A stretch of 39,468 nt of DNA from Flavobacteriaceae bacterium (GTDB lineage Bacteria; Bacteroidota; Bacteroidia; Flavobacteriales; Flavobacteriaceae): the NCBI GenBank assembly GCA_030830625.1, contig JAURMQ010000001.1, forward strand, positions 1 to 39,468. Direction: 5' to 3'. The notes under the pieces were generated by a model. It worked only from the letters and a program-made list of their open reading frames with translations. It had not been told where the DNA came from and made no database searches. This document shows, one piece after another, positions 16,938 through 26,178 of this stretch; the stretch's first letter is position 1; every line of letters begins with the position of its first letter. The position numbers and the translations under genes are program-made.

Positions 16938-19900
16938 ATGAAACAATTTATTTACTCAATTACCTTATTTTTAGGTGTTTATATGGTCAATGCGCAGCAA
17001 ACCATAACAGGAACAGTATCTGATGCCGATGGGCCACTACCTGGTGCAACAATTGTAGTTGAAGGAACTTCAACTGCAACTACTTCTGATTTTGATGGGA
17101 ACTTCTCAATTTCTGCTGACAATGGAGATAAACTGTTAATCAGTTATGTTGGATATAAAGTGGCTGAGATTTTGGTTGATGGTAACAGTGTATTAGCAAC
17201 TTTAAGTTTATCAACTGAATTAGAAGAGGTTATTGTTACTGGATACGGTGTATATGACAAAAAGAGGTATACAGGAAGTGCAGTCACAATTGATACTGAA
17301 CCGATAAGTCGTAAAAACATTTCTAACATTTCTAGAGGTTTAGTCGGGGAAGCGTCTGGGCTAACAGTTGTCAGCAACTCTGGACAACCTGGAACTAGTG
17401 CAACCATTAGGATTAGAGGTAAAGCTGGTTCTGTAAATGGTAATTCTGCACCGCTTTATGTATTGGATGGTGTACCCTACAATGGAAATTTAAATGCTAT
17501 TAATCCAAATGATATTGAAACAACTACCATTCTAAAAGATGCTGCGGCTACCGCCATCTATGGTAATAGGGGAGCCAACGGTGTAATCTTAATTACTACT
17601 AAAAGAGGGGATGCTGATAAAGCGAGAATATCCGTTGATATTAAATCTGGAACAAACACTGATTACCTACCCAGATACTCCGTCATTGAATCTCCTGAAA
17701 GATGGACAGAAATTTTATGGGAATCTCTAAAAAACAGAGGTATAGGTATTGGTCAAAATGGAGCAGATTATGCACAATTAAGATTATTTAGTAGTGCAGG
17801 GATTAATCCAAAATACAACATGTGGAATGCTAATGGAAATGCATTAATTGACCCATCTACGGGCAAATTTAATTCATCAGTAGGGAGAAAATATGATCCA
17901 GAAGTATGGAGAGATTATGCGTTTAATGATGCCAGAAGAAATGAAGTTAATTTCAGCATCAGTGGAGGGAGTAAAACTTCAAAGTACTACTATTCGGCGG
18001 GAGCATTAGAAGATGTCGGATATGGTATAAATTCTGATTTCAGAAGATATTCTACTCGTCTTAACTTAGATTTCACTCCCTACGAGTGGTTAACTGCTAA
18101 AACAAATTTCGGATATTCTTATGCAGCATCTAACTTTAACGGGCAGTCAAGTGATTCTGGAAGTATTTTTTGGACCACTGCTAATATGCCTAGAATTTAC
18201 CCGCTTTTTGAAAGAGATGCAGACGGTAACAAAATTAAAGATGTTTATGGCGGTTTCAAATATGATTATGGTGAAGGGAGAGGATTTGCTGGTTTAACAA
18301 ATTCAATTGGTGATGCATATTACGACACCGACAAAGACTTAATTCACAACCTAAATATTAATCAACAATTTGCTCTTTCACTGATGGAGGGAGTTACGTT
18401 TGAATCTCTTTTTTCTATCAATTATTTGATGGACAACACTGATTTGGTCTCTGATCCAACTTATGGATCTTCGAGAGGTCAGGGAGGATACGTTTCAAAA
18501 ACCAAGAATCAGAGTACCAATTGGACACTCAGAAATGCGCTAAGATTTGAAAGACAACTTTCAGACAGATTTTTCATGATGGGTTTCATTGCTCATGAAT
18601 CAGAAAGATACGAGTCTAGCACCATGAACGCTAACAAATATACTCTTCTGCAACCCAGAGGCCCAATTTCTGTAGAACTGGATAATGCTGTAAAAAACAA
18701 CAACTCATCATCATCCACCTCGGCTGTTTCAAGGGAGGCATATGTGGCTTATTTCAATTTAAAGGTTGATGAGGCATATAATATAGCCATTGATTTCAGA
18801 AGAGATTCTACTTCAATTTTTCCAAACGACAAGTGGGGAAATTTTGGATCTGTAAGTTTAGGCTGGATTCTCTCAGAGGAAGATTTTTTCAATGCACCTA
18901 ACATAAGTTTCTTTAAATTAAGAACAAGTTATGGTATTATAGGAGAGGCTTTAGGCCAAGGTTTTTATCCTGGATATGACAGAATTGATGTTAAAAACCT
19001 CAACGACGAAGTTGCAACAGTTTTTATCTCTAAGGGAAATGCGGAATTAACATGGGAAGCAGGTAAACAATTTAATTTGGGAATTGATTTGGAATCTAAT
19101 TATGTTAATGCTACGATTGATTTTTATTCTAAAAATAGAGATGATATGTTCTTTACACGTAATGTAGGAACTTCATTAGGATATAGAAGTATATTAGTCA
19201 ATGATGGTAGTCTCAAAAACTGGGGTATCGAATTTACTGTGGATAAAGACATCATTAAAACTGATGATTTTAATTTAAATGTCAGAGTTTTGGGCTCAAT
19301 TGAAAAAAATGAACTCACTGAATTGCCTTATGATCCTGCTGCAGGCAGAAGAAAGTACTTTCAGAGTAATGGCTTTTATGGACTCGGTAAAGGCAAAAGT
19401 ACGTATGAGTTTTACATGAGAGAATATGCGGGTGTTAACCCTGATAATGGATATGCACAGTGGTTCAGAAACTATGATGACAAGAACAGTAATGGCTCAT
19501 GGGATGATGGCGAAGAAATTGAAGATTTATTCGAATACAAAATTGAAAATCCAAAGGCTAATATCTTAGAAGACAAGGTTGAGAAATATGTTGATGCGAC
19601 CAAGAGATTTACAGGAAAAACTGCCATACCTGACATGTATGGATCTATAACACTTTCAGCAAGTTACAAAGCTTTTGACATGAGAGCTATTTTCAGCTAC
19701 GGCTTAGGAGGATATGCCTATGATTCCGCTTATGCTGATTTTATGGATAATGAGTCTGCTAGTAACGCTCAACAATTTCACACCGATATTGAAAACAGAT
19801 GGAGGCAAGCTGGAGATGTCACAGATGTACCTATTTTAAATTCCAATCTTCAAGTCAACCAAGCAAGTACCTCTACCCGATTTTTGATAGAAGCTGATTA

Positions 19901-20120
19901 CTTCAATTTCTCCAATATTCAAGTGGGTTATACACTTCCTGATAGTTTAATTCAGAAAATAAATGCCTCCAACATAAGGGTATATTTTACTGGGGATAAC
20001 CTTATGATATTATCCAAACGTGATGGGTTTAATCCTGGATATTCATTAAGTGGAAATACTGGAAGGTATACTTATGAGCCCATGACAACATTTACTGCAG
20101 GATTAACTTTAAACTTTTAA
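16938..20120 (+). CDS. SusC/RagA-type TonB-linked outer-membrane protein
   Basis: Signal peptide; ITGTVSDADGPLPGATIVVEGTSTATTSDFDGNFSI carboxypeptidase-regulatory-like domain; LYVLDGVPYNG..ATAIYGNRGANGVILITTKRG plug; 1060 aa beta-barrel. Confidence 0.95.
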   Translation: MKQFIYSITLFLGVYMVNAQQTITGTVSDADGPLPGATIVVEGTSTATTSDFDGNFSISADNGDKLLISYVGYKVAEILVDGNSVLATLSLSTELEEVIVTGYGVYDKKRYTGSAVTIDTEPISRKNISNISRGLVGEASGLTVVSNSGQPGTSATIRIRGKAGSVNGNSAPLYVLDGVPYNGNLNAINPNDIETTTILKDAAATAIYGNRGANGVILITTKRGDADKARISVDIKSGTNTDYLPRYSVIESPERWTEILWESLKNRGIGIGQNGADYAQLRLFSSAGINPKYNMWNANGNALIDPSTGKFNSSVGRKYDPEVWRDYAFNDARRNEVNFSISGGSKTSKYYYSAGALEDVGYGINSDFRRYSTRLNLDFTPYEWLTAKTNFGYSYAASNFNGQSSDSGSIFWTTANMPRIYPLFERDADGNKIKDVYGGFKYDYGEGRGFAGLTNSIGDAYYDTDKDLIHNLNINQQFALSLMEGVTFESLFSINYLMDNTDLVSDPTYGSSRGQGGYVSKTKNQSTNWTLRNALRFERQLSDRFFMMGFIAHESERYESSTMNANKYTLLQPRGPISVELDNAVKNNNSSSSTSAVSREAYVAYFNLKVDEAYNIAIDFRRDSTSIFPNDKWGNFGSVSLGWILSEEDFFNAPNISFFKLRTSYGIIGEALGQGFYPGYDRIDVKNLNDEVATVFISKGNAELTWEAGKQFNLGIDLESNYVNATIDFYSKNRDDMFFTRNVGTSLGYRSILVNDGSLKNWGIEFTVDKDIIKTDDFNLNVRVLGSIEKNELTELPYDPAAGRRKYFQSNGFYGLGKGKSTYEFYMREYAGVNPDNGYAQWFRNYDDKNSNGSWDDGEEIEDLFEYKIENPKANILEDKVEKYVDATKRFTGKTAIPDMYGSITLSASYKAFDMRAIFSYGLGGYAYDSAYADFMDNESASNAQQFHTDIENRWRQAGDVTDVPILNSNLQVNQASTSTRFLIEADYFNFSNIQVGYTLPDSLIQKINASNIRVYFTGDNLMILSKRDGFNPGYSLSGNTGRYTYEPMTTFTAGLTLNF

Positions 20121-20124
20121 TGCG

Positions 20125-21615
20125 ATGAAAAAAATATTTTATTCCTTATTTGTATTGATTTTCTCATTCGGATGTAATGAGGACTTTCTTGAAGAATTTC
20201 CCACATCATATACCACACCTGAAAAATTAGGTGAGGCACTTGAACTAAACCCAGGAGTGGGAAGTTCAGGTTTGCTTGGGATCTATGAATCTATGTTCGC
20301 TGTTGGGACAGGATATGAAAATGACTTCCCAAGTGGAAGAAATGACTATGACTTTGGACATCGTGGTTATGATGTATTGAGTGATATGTTGTCTGGTGAT
20401 ATGGTTCTTGGTGGTAAGAACTATGGTTGGTTATCTGATATTTCTGAACTAACGGCCACAGAAGATTACACCAATAGTAATAATTATACTATGTGGCGTT
20501 ATTACTATTATATAGTATTATTAGCTAACAGTACTATTGATGCTTTTGGAGGCTCAGATGCAAATCCAGAAACTACTGAAGCCCAACAGGGTCTTGGTCA
20601 ATCACTTGGCGCAAGAGCATATGCCTATTTCTATTTACTGAATTTGTTTGCCAATGATTTTGATAATGCGGATTTAGTGCTTCCTATTTATTCTAATTCA
20701 ACAAGCGAAAATCAGCCTAAAAGCAGTGTTAAAGATGTGATTGATTTTATTATCAGTGACCTTACAAAATCTAAAGCACTTCTTACTGGATTTTCAAGAA
20801 GCGCTCCCAATATAATTGATGAGTATGTTGCCAGCACTTATTTGGCGTATGCCTATGCATTAAAAGGTGACTATGCTAATGCTTCATCAGCTGCTAAGTT
20901 TGTTATAGATAATAGTGGAAAAAGTGTTCAATCCATTACAGAAATAGTAAGTGGCATGAACGATGTAAATCGCCTTTCAGGTAATGTTCTTTGGGGTACT
21001 GATTTAACTGTTGACAATGGACTCAATTTAAGATCTTGGTGGGGACAGTGTGATATTTTTACTTATAGCTATGCTTGGGCAGGTGATCCAAAAGTAGCAG
21101 ATGTTTCTCTTTATAATCAGATTGCCGAAGATGATGTTAGAAAAACATGGTTTAGAACTAGTGGGGGTTATACTCTTGCTCCTCATTACAAGTTTTTTCA
21201 TGAGGACCGTAAAATAGGTGGGCAAAGAAATGTTACTGCTGACTATATATATAATAGGATTGAGGAGTTATATTTGTTACACGCCGAAGCAGAAGCTGCA
21301 CTTGGAAATGATGCTGCTGCAAGACAATCTCTAAAAGCAATTTTGGATCATAGAATTCCTGACAGCTCATACCTAGATGCGTTAAGCGGAACAGACCTTC
21401 AGGATGAAATTTACCTTCAGACCCGAATCGAATTGTGGGGTGAAGGTAAATCATATCTTGCAATGAAAAGACTGAGGAAAACTATTACACGTGGTCCCAA
21501 TTGGTTGGATTATCCAGGTGAATCTTTCAATTACAATGACGAAAAGTTAACCTTTGAAATACCAGAAATTGAGATTAGAAACAACCCTAATATTTCTGAT
21601 CAAAACCCCAAATAA
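20125..21615 (+). CDS. SusD/RagB family nutrient-binding lipoprotein
   Basis: Immediately after SusC; FSFGC|NEDFLEEFPTS lipobox; RAYAYFYLLNLFAND; YLLHAEAEAALGNDAAARQSL; RIELWGEGKSYLAMKRLRK. Confidence 0.94.
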   Translation: MKKIFYSLFVLIFSFGCNEDFLEEFPTSYTTPEKLGEALELNPGVGSSGLLGIYESMFAVGTGYENDFPSGRNDYDFGHRGYDVLSDMLSGDMVLGGKNYGWLSDISELTATEDYTNSNNYTMWRYYYYIVLLANSTIDAFGGSDANPETTEAQQGLGQSLGARAYAYFYLLNLFANDFDNADLVLPIYSNSTSENQPKSSVKDVIDFIISDLTKSKALLTGFSRSAPNIIDEYVASTYLAYAYALKGDYANASSAAKFVIDNSGKSVQSITEIVSGMNDVNRLSGNVLWGTDLTVDNGLNLRSWWGQCDIFTYSYAWAGDPKVADVSLYNQIAEDDVRKTWFRTSGGYTLAPHYKFFHEDRKIGGQRNVTADYIYNRIEELYLLHAEAEAALGNDAAARQSLKAILDHRIPDSSYLDALSGTDLQDEIYLQTRIELWGEGKSYLAMKRLRKTITRGPNWLDYPGESFNYNDEKLTFEIPEIEIRNNPNISDQNPK

Positions 21616-21630
21616 TAATTTTATTCCAAA

Positions 21631-21664
21631 AAGAAAACCCGCTTTCAAGTGGGTTTTCTTTTTT
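21631..21664 (+). terminator. Rho-independent terminator after SusD
   Basis: AAGAAAACCCGCTTTCAAGTGGGTTTTCTT hairpin followed by T run. Confidence 0.85.
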
Positions 21665-21913
21665 ATACCAGTCTAAGAACAATTATTGTTGATTAGCAAA
21701 GAGATCTCCGCCAGATTATACAATCACCAATTGGAGAGAAATGAAATGGAAACTATGATAAATGTGGTAGTAAAAAACACAAAGAATGGACTATGATTCC
21801 TAGAAATGTCCACAGTATAAGGATGGTGTTATCGAAAAAGATGATCAGGGCTTTGAAATTATTGTATTTTAGACATTGTGAACAGCAATCATTACAACAC
21901 TAATTTTTAATCT

Positions 21914-23971
21914 ATGAGATGTGTCCAACTTTTAACTGCTCTTTTGTGGATCGCTGGAAGCCTTTCTCCAGTATCGGCGCAAATCCATTGGAAAGAGGTC
22001 AAATCGGTAGAAGACTTTTACCAAGCCTATCCAGAACGTTTAAAGTTTATGTTCGATCAAATTAATCTCGACAGAAAAGGATTAGAATTGGTAAAGAAAC
22101 TTCACGACCAGCAAAACTATGTTGCAGCCTCTTCCGCTTTATTGGATTACTATAAAAAAAATGGGGCTGTTCAAAAATACAGAAAGCCTCAGCCACCAAA
22201 GCGCAGTATAAGAAACGCTATTGCAGATACCATTCTGAACAATATTTTTGAAATCCAAAATGTAAAAGGTAAAATTCCCCTCCTCAAAAATGGGCATCGC
22301 GACTGGAATTACAAAGGCCCAAATAATGACCTTGAATGGGCATGGCTCTCCAATCGGCACAGTCAGTTATATGCAGTTTTTAATGCCTATATGGAGACCG
22401 GAAATCCCGAATATGCTGAATATGCAGACGAATTTCTACGTGATTTTATTCTCAAGAGTTGGCCTTATCCGGCTACCAAAACTAATAATAGCGTATTGGT
22501 TTGGAGGGGGCTGGAAGTTTCCTTTAGGGCCAAGAAGTGGAGCGAAATTTTTTACACCTCTCTGGGGATAAACTATTTTAATCCTGCCACCCAACTGATG
22601 ATCCTCACCAGTCTTGCCGAACACGCACATTACAACCGCCATTTCCATTCCAAAAAGGGAAATTGGCTGACCATGGAAATCTCCGCTCTGGCCACTGTTG
22701 CCGCTTATTTTCCTGAGTACAAAAAATCAGCGCAGTGGATGAATTACGCTATTGATCAGATGTTTGCCAGTATGAAAAAACAGATTTATCCCGATGGAAT
22801 TCAAACGGAGTTGGCCTCTCATTACCACAACGTTTCGCTTCAAAATTTTGAACTCTTTCATGACCTTTGTCGGGAAGTCGGAAAAAAACTTCCCCTAGAA
22901 TATGAGGAAACGCTTATCAAAATGTTCGATTATACTGCAAAAAATATGCGCCCCGATGGCAGTAGAGTACTCAATAACGATTCGGATAGGGGAAATGAAA
23001 TAGACAATAACCGAAATATTATTTTAAACGCCCTCAAAAAATTTGATAACCCGACTTGGGAATACATTGCAACCAACGGAAAATCAGGAACAAAACCCAG
23101 TCAATCCTCATTCTTTTTCCCCTGGGCGGGACAGCTCGTATCCAGAAGTGATTTTGATACCCAAGCGCATTGGTCGTTTTTTGATGTAGGTCCATGGGGA
23201 ACTGGGCACCAACATCAGGATAAGCTCCACCTCTCAATCACAGCCTTTGGAACCGACTTCTTAGTAGACTCCGGCCGTTTTGCTTACCAGGGTTCGGTCG
23301 CTGATCAATTCAGAACGTACGCCAAGAGTAGTGCCGCACACAACCTGGTTTTAATAGATGACAAAAACCAAAATCCTGGACCCACCGAAGTGAAAGCTGC
23401 ATTGGACAAAACCCACTACACGATTCAACCCGACTATGATTATGCCTTTGGTAAGTTTGATGATTTTGAAAATTTATCAGGTAATGCCCAGCATACCAGA
23501 GCTGTTTTTTATCTCAGAAATGGGTTTTGGTTGGTAGCAGACAAAATCAAAACCGATCGTCCCAGAAATGTAAAATTTTTATGGCATTGGCATCCAGAGG
23601 TAACAATTAAGAAAGAGGAAAAAAGCATTATAGGAACTCATAAAAAAGGAAAGCTTTCCTTGATTAGTTTGAGTGATCAAAATTTTGAAATTTCAGAAAT
23701 AAAGGGACAGTTAGAACCCAGCGTTCAAGGTTGGTATAGTCCCGAATACAATCTTTATTCGCCCAATAGCATGACGCAATTTTCTACCCATATAGATACA
23801 GATCAATATTTCTTATGGCTGATGGTTCCTGAATCAGATAATTCTGCTCCATTAGCAATAGATAAGGTTGATTACCATGGAGATCATCTTACCCTAGAAT
23901 TCACAAGAAATGGTAAAAACAAGAGACTTGTATTGCCTTTTGAAGACGCCACCAAGGTCGATTTGAATTAA
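21914..23971 (+). CDS. Heparinase II/III family polysaccharide lyase-like protein (secreted)
   Basis: Signal peptide; FDQINLDRKGLELVKKLHDQQNYVAASSALLDYY; WRGLEVSFRAKKW; NWLTMEISALATVAAYFPEYK; GIQTELASHYHNVSLQNF; GHQHQDKLHLSITAFGTDFLVDSGRFAYQ; SSAAHNLVLIDDKNQNP. Confidence 0.88.
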   Translation: MRCVQLLTALLWIAGSLSPVSAQIHWKEVKSVEDFYQAYPERLKFMFDQINLDRKGLELVKKLHDQQNYVAASSALLDYYKKNGAVQKYRKPQPPKRSIRNAIADTILNNIFEIQNVKGKIPLLKNGHRDWNYKGPNNDLEWAWLSNRHSQLYAVFNAYMETGNPEYAEYADEFLRDFILKSWPYPATKTNNSVLVWRGLEVSFRAKKWSEIFYTSLGINYFNPATQLMILTSLAEHAHYNRHFHSKKGNWLTMEISALATVAAYFPEYKKSAQWMNYAIDQMFASMKKQIYPDGIQTELASHYHNVSLQNFELFHDLCREVGKKLPLEYEETLIKMFDYTAKNMRPDGSRVLNNDSDRGNEIDNNRNIILNALKKFDNPTWEYIATNGKSGTKPSQSSFFFPWAGQLVSRSDFDTQAHWSFFDVGPWGTGHQHQDKLHLSITAFGTDFLVDSGRFAYQGSVADQFRTYAKSSAAHNLVLIDDKNQNPGPTEVKAALDKTHYTIQPDYDYAFGKFDDFENLSGNAQHTRAVFYLRNGFWLVADKIKTDRPRNVKFLWHWHPEVTIKKEEKSIIGTHKKGKLSLISLSDQNFEISEIKGQLEPSVQGWYSPEYNLYSPNSMTQFSTHIDTDQYFLWLMVPESDNSAPLAIDKVDYHGDHLTLEFTRNGKNKRLVLPFEDATKVDLN

Positions 23972-23996
23972 GAATACAGAAATTAGTCAACCCTGA

Positions 23997-24188
23997 GAAA
24001 AGGAGGGATTAACCTATACTGAAATAGCAGAGCATTTAAATATTTCTTTCAGAACCGTGGAAAACCAAATAAGTAAAGCATTTGATATTATCCGAAAAAA
24101 AGTGGGAGAAAAAATAAATATTGTATTGTTCTTACTATTTGGTTTAAGTTCAAGGAAGAATTTAACTCATCAAAGTTTACTGTATTAA
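23997..24188 (+). pseudogene. C-terminal fragment of an ECF RNA polymerase sigma factor (sigma70 region 4)
   Basis: EKEGLTYTEIAEHLNISFRTVENQISKAFDIIRKKVGEKINIVLFLLFGL...* in frame, with no region 2 and no start codon upstream. Confidence 0.75.
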
Positions 24189-24217
24189 TGGAATAGTTTA
24201 ACTCCATTTATTTAGGT

Positions 24218-24470
24218 TTATTTCCAAACAATTAATGCTATTAAAACGGTAAGAGCTGTTCCCTCTATCCAAAAAACAGAAATTGTATCAAAATTATAAA
24301 CGACTTCTCCGTCAACCATCGTTTTGTTTTTTTCTATCAAAAAACTACTGACAATATCCTGCAAGCCGGCCGCGGCATAACTCATAATACCAACAACTCC
24401 CAATGCTGACACTGATGCTTTTTTTGAAGCAATAGCAATAGCCTTAAGGCCCCCAAAGACCCTTTGAACT
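24218..24470 (-). pseudogene. C-terminal remnant of an MFS (organophosphate/hexuronate-type) transporter
   Basis: GLKAIAIASKKASVSALGVVGIMSYAAAGLQDIVSSFLIEKNKTMVDGEVVYNFDTISVFWIEGTALTVLIALIVWK*; matches the last two TM segments of such transporters; N-terminal part absent. The 24470 boundary is approximate. Confidence 0.65.
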
Positions 24471-24681
24471 ATTGGAAAAAGTTAAAGCATTCTGTTTTCA
24501 ATAATTCATGTTTTTAAGATTTCGGCAATGATAAGGATAAAGGCATGCTGTGCCTGTTTGCAATTTCCTTCCTGTGAAAGGGATTTTATTTTTGGTTTGA
24601 ATACTCTATGATCTAAAAATAAACTGCTAAAATTGAAACAGTAAAGTATCGATACTTTTTATAAAATCTCCCTAAAGTTTC

Positions 24682-25869
24682 TCATTGAACCAAAAAAGGT
24701 TGTGTCCATGCTTTTTTGGTTTCACTGGTCATAGGAGGACTGTCTTTTTTAGCGTCCGAATTTATTTTTACCCTTACAAAAATATCCTTATCTCCTATAT
24801 TATAGTAGGCGCTAGTTCCTTCAACTTTTTTCAGTTCCACCACCTCATCCGATCCTTTTTGAAGACCTAAAAAAATGATTTCATAATTGACTCCCAACTC
24901 GGGATCTACTTCAATTGAGATTTTTTGTTTATCCAACAGTACTCTTTTTAGGCTGATGCCTGTCGAGGCATAAAAATCTCCATTTTCCATCGCCAAAATC
25001 AATGAAGAAGGCTCCAAACTTTTGGAATTAACCATTACCCATCCGCGGCCCGTATTACTCATCTTAGGGGATAAGGTGTGATAGTTATGACTGTCGTCAG
25101 TCGCAATACCGAACATAGGAGGTTTTCCTTCTTTATGATAATGAATATTGATTAAATCCCACATGGTCTCTATATCAATATGCGTATCATCTCCTTCGTT
25201 GTTCACAGATGGATGACCGTTGTAAAGCTCAAAAAAACGCTCTCCATTAAGTTTTTTAAGGTCTTCGACATCAATTCCATATCCAAAATTAGGATGATTG
25301 ATGTGAGCAAACATGGGAATGTTCAACCGCGCTCTCTGTTCATGAACCACGTCTAAGGTTTTTTGCATTACGTCAATTACAGAGGTCCCCCGTATAGGTT
25401 TTATTTCTTCCTGAATATTGGTAACGTTAATATGAATGGGTTTTCTTTCGAATGAGGAAGTAACCTCCTCAGATTTAATGATCCTAAACGAATCGGGTAC
25501 TTCCAATTTGGACTTAAACTCATCAAATGTTTTGAGTCTTACGTATGTTTTATTAGAGTCTATTTGGGTTTCCACCCAATCTCCAAAGCGATCTTGGTAT
25601 TTTTCCAATGTGTTATTGCTAAACTCTCGCTCTTTCAATTCATACCAAAAAATCGAATTCCCAACTGTATTGTGATCAGAGAGTGCGATAAATTGATATC
25701 CATGGTCTTTATACCATTGAATAATCATTTCAGGGAAATCATCTCCGTCACTCCAAAGAGAATGCGTATGAAGATTACCCTTTTGCCAATGTTGTTCGAT
25801 ATGAGATTCTTCACAGGACATAAAGGAGAAAATCAACCCTAAAAAGATCAAGAAAATTAAATTTTTCAT
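24682..25869 (-). CDS. PHP-domain protein (histidinol-phosphatase-like), predicted lipoprotein
   Basis: LIFSFMSC|EESH lipobox; GNLHTHSLWSDGDDFPEMIIQWYKDHGYQFIALSDHNT metal-site motif; FAHINHPNFGYG; FGIATDDSHNY. Start at MKNLIFL (25869). Confidence 0.87.
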   Translation of the reverse strand: MKNLIFLIFLGLIFSFMSCEESHIEQHWQKGNLHTHSLWSDGDDFPEMIIQWYKDHGYQFIALSDHNTVGNSIFWYELKEREFSNNTLEKYQDRFGDWVETQIDSNKTYVRLKTFDEFKSKLEVPDSFRIIKSEEVTSSFERKPIHINVTNIQEEIKPIRGTSVIDVMQKTLDVVHEQRARLNIPMFAHINHPNFGYGIDVEDLKKLNGERFFELYNGHPSVNNEGDDTHIDIETMWDLINIHYHKEGKPPMFGIATDDSHNYHTLSPKMSNTGRGWVMVNSKSLEPSSLILAMENGDFYASTGISLKRVLLDKQKISIEVDPELGVNYEIIFLGLQKGSDEVVELKKVEGTSAYYNIGDKDIFVRVKINSDAKKDSPPMTSETKKAWTQPFLVQ

Positions 25870-26040
25870 GGCTATCATGGAAATTGTTTTTTTGAAATAT
25901 ATTAAAAAAACAAACAGATCAAAGAGCAAACAAAACAAATCTGTAAAGTTTTATGGCTTTTATTGAAATGTTTTGATCCCAAACCCATCAAATCTTATTC
26001 AAATACTGAACTCAAAGCCTACGAATCCGTTTTAAAACAC

Positions 26041-26048
26041 TAAATTTG
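26041..26048 (+). promoter_or_regulatory. Putative -7 element TAAATTTG upstream of the helicase gene
   Basis: TAAATTTG, 130 nt before the ATG; matches TAnnTTTG. Confidence 0.4.
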
Positions 26049-26178
26049 CACGTCCTTAAAATTGAGAGGGGGTATCAGTTAAAATCATCTTTCCTTTTTT
26101 GGTTCAAAAAAGACCAATATCTAAAAACATTTAGCGTTCCAAAAAGCCATAAAACAGTGGCTCGAACCTCCACATATT

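Noticed and set aside
16938-21615. Possible phase-variable SusC/SusD (invertible promoter or shufflon)
   Set aside because: No convincing inverted repeat pair, recombinase gene or partial SusC copy was seen around the locus.
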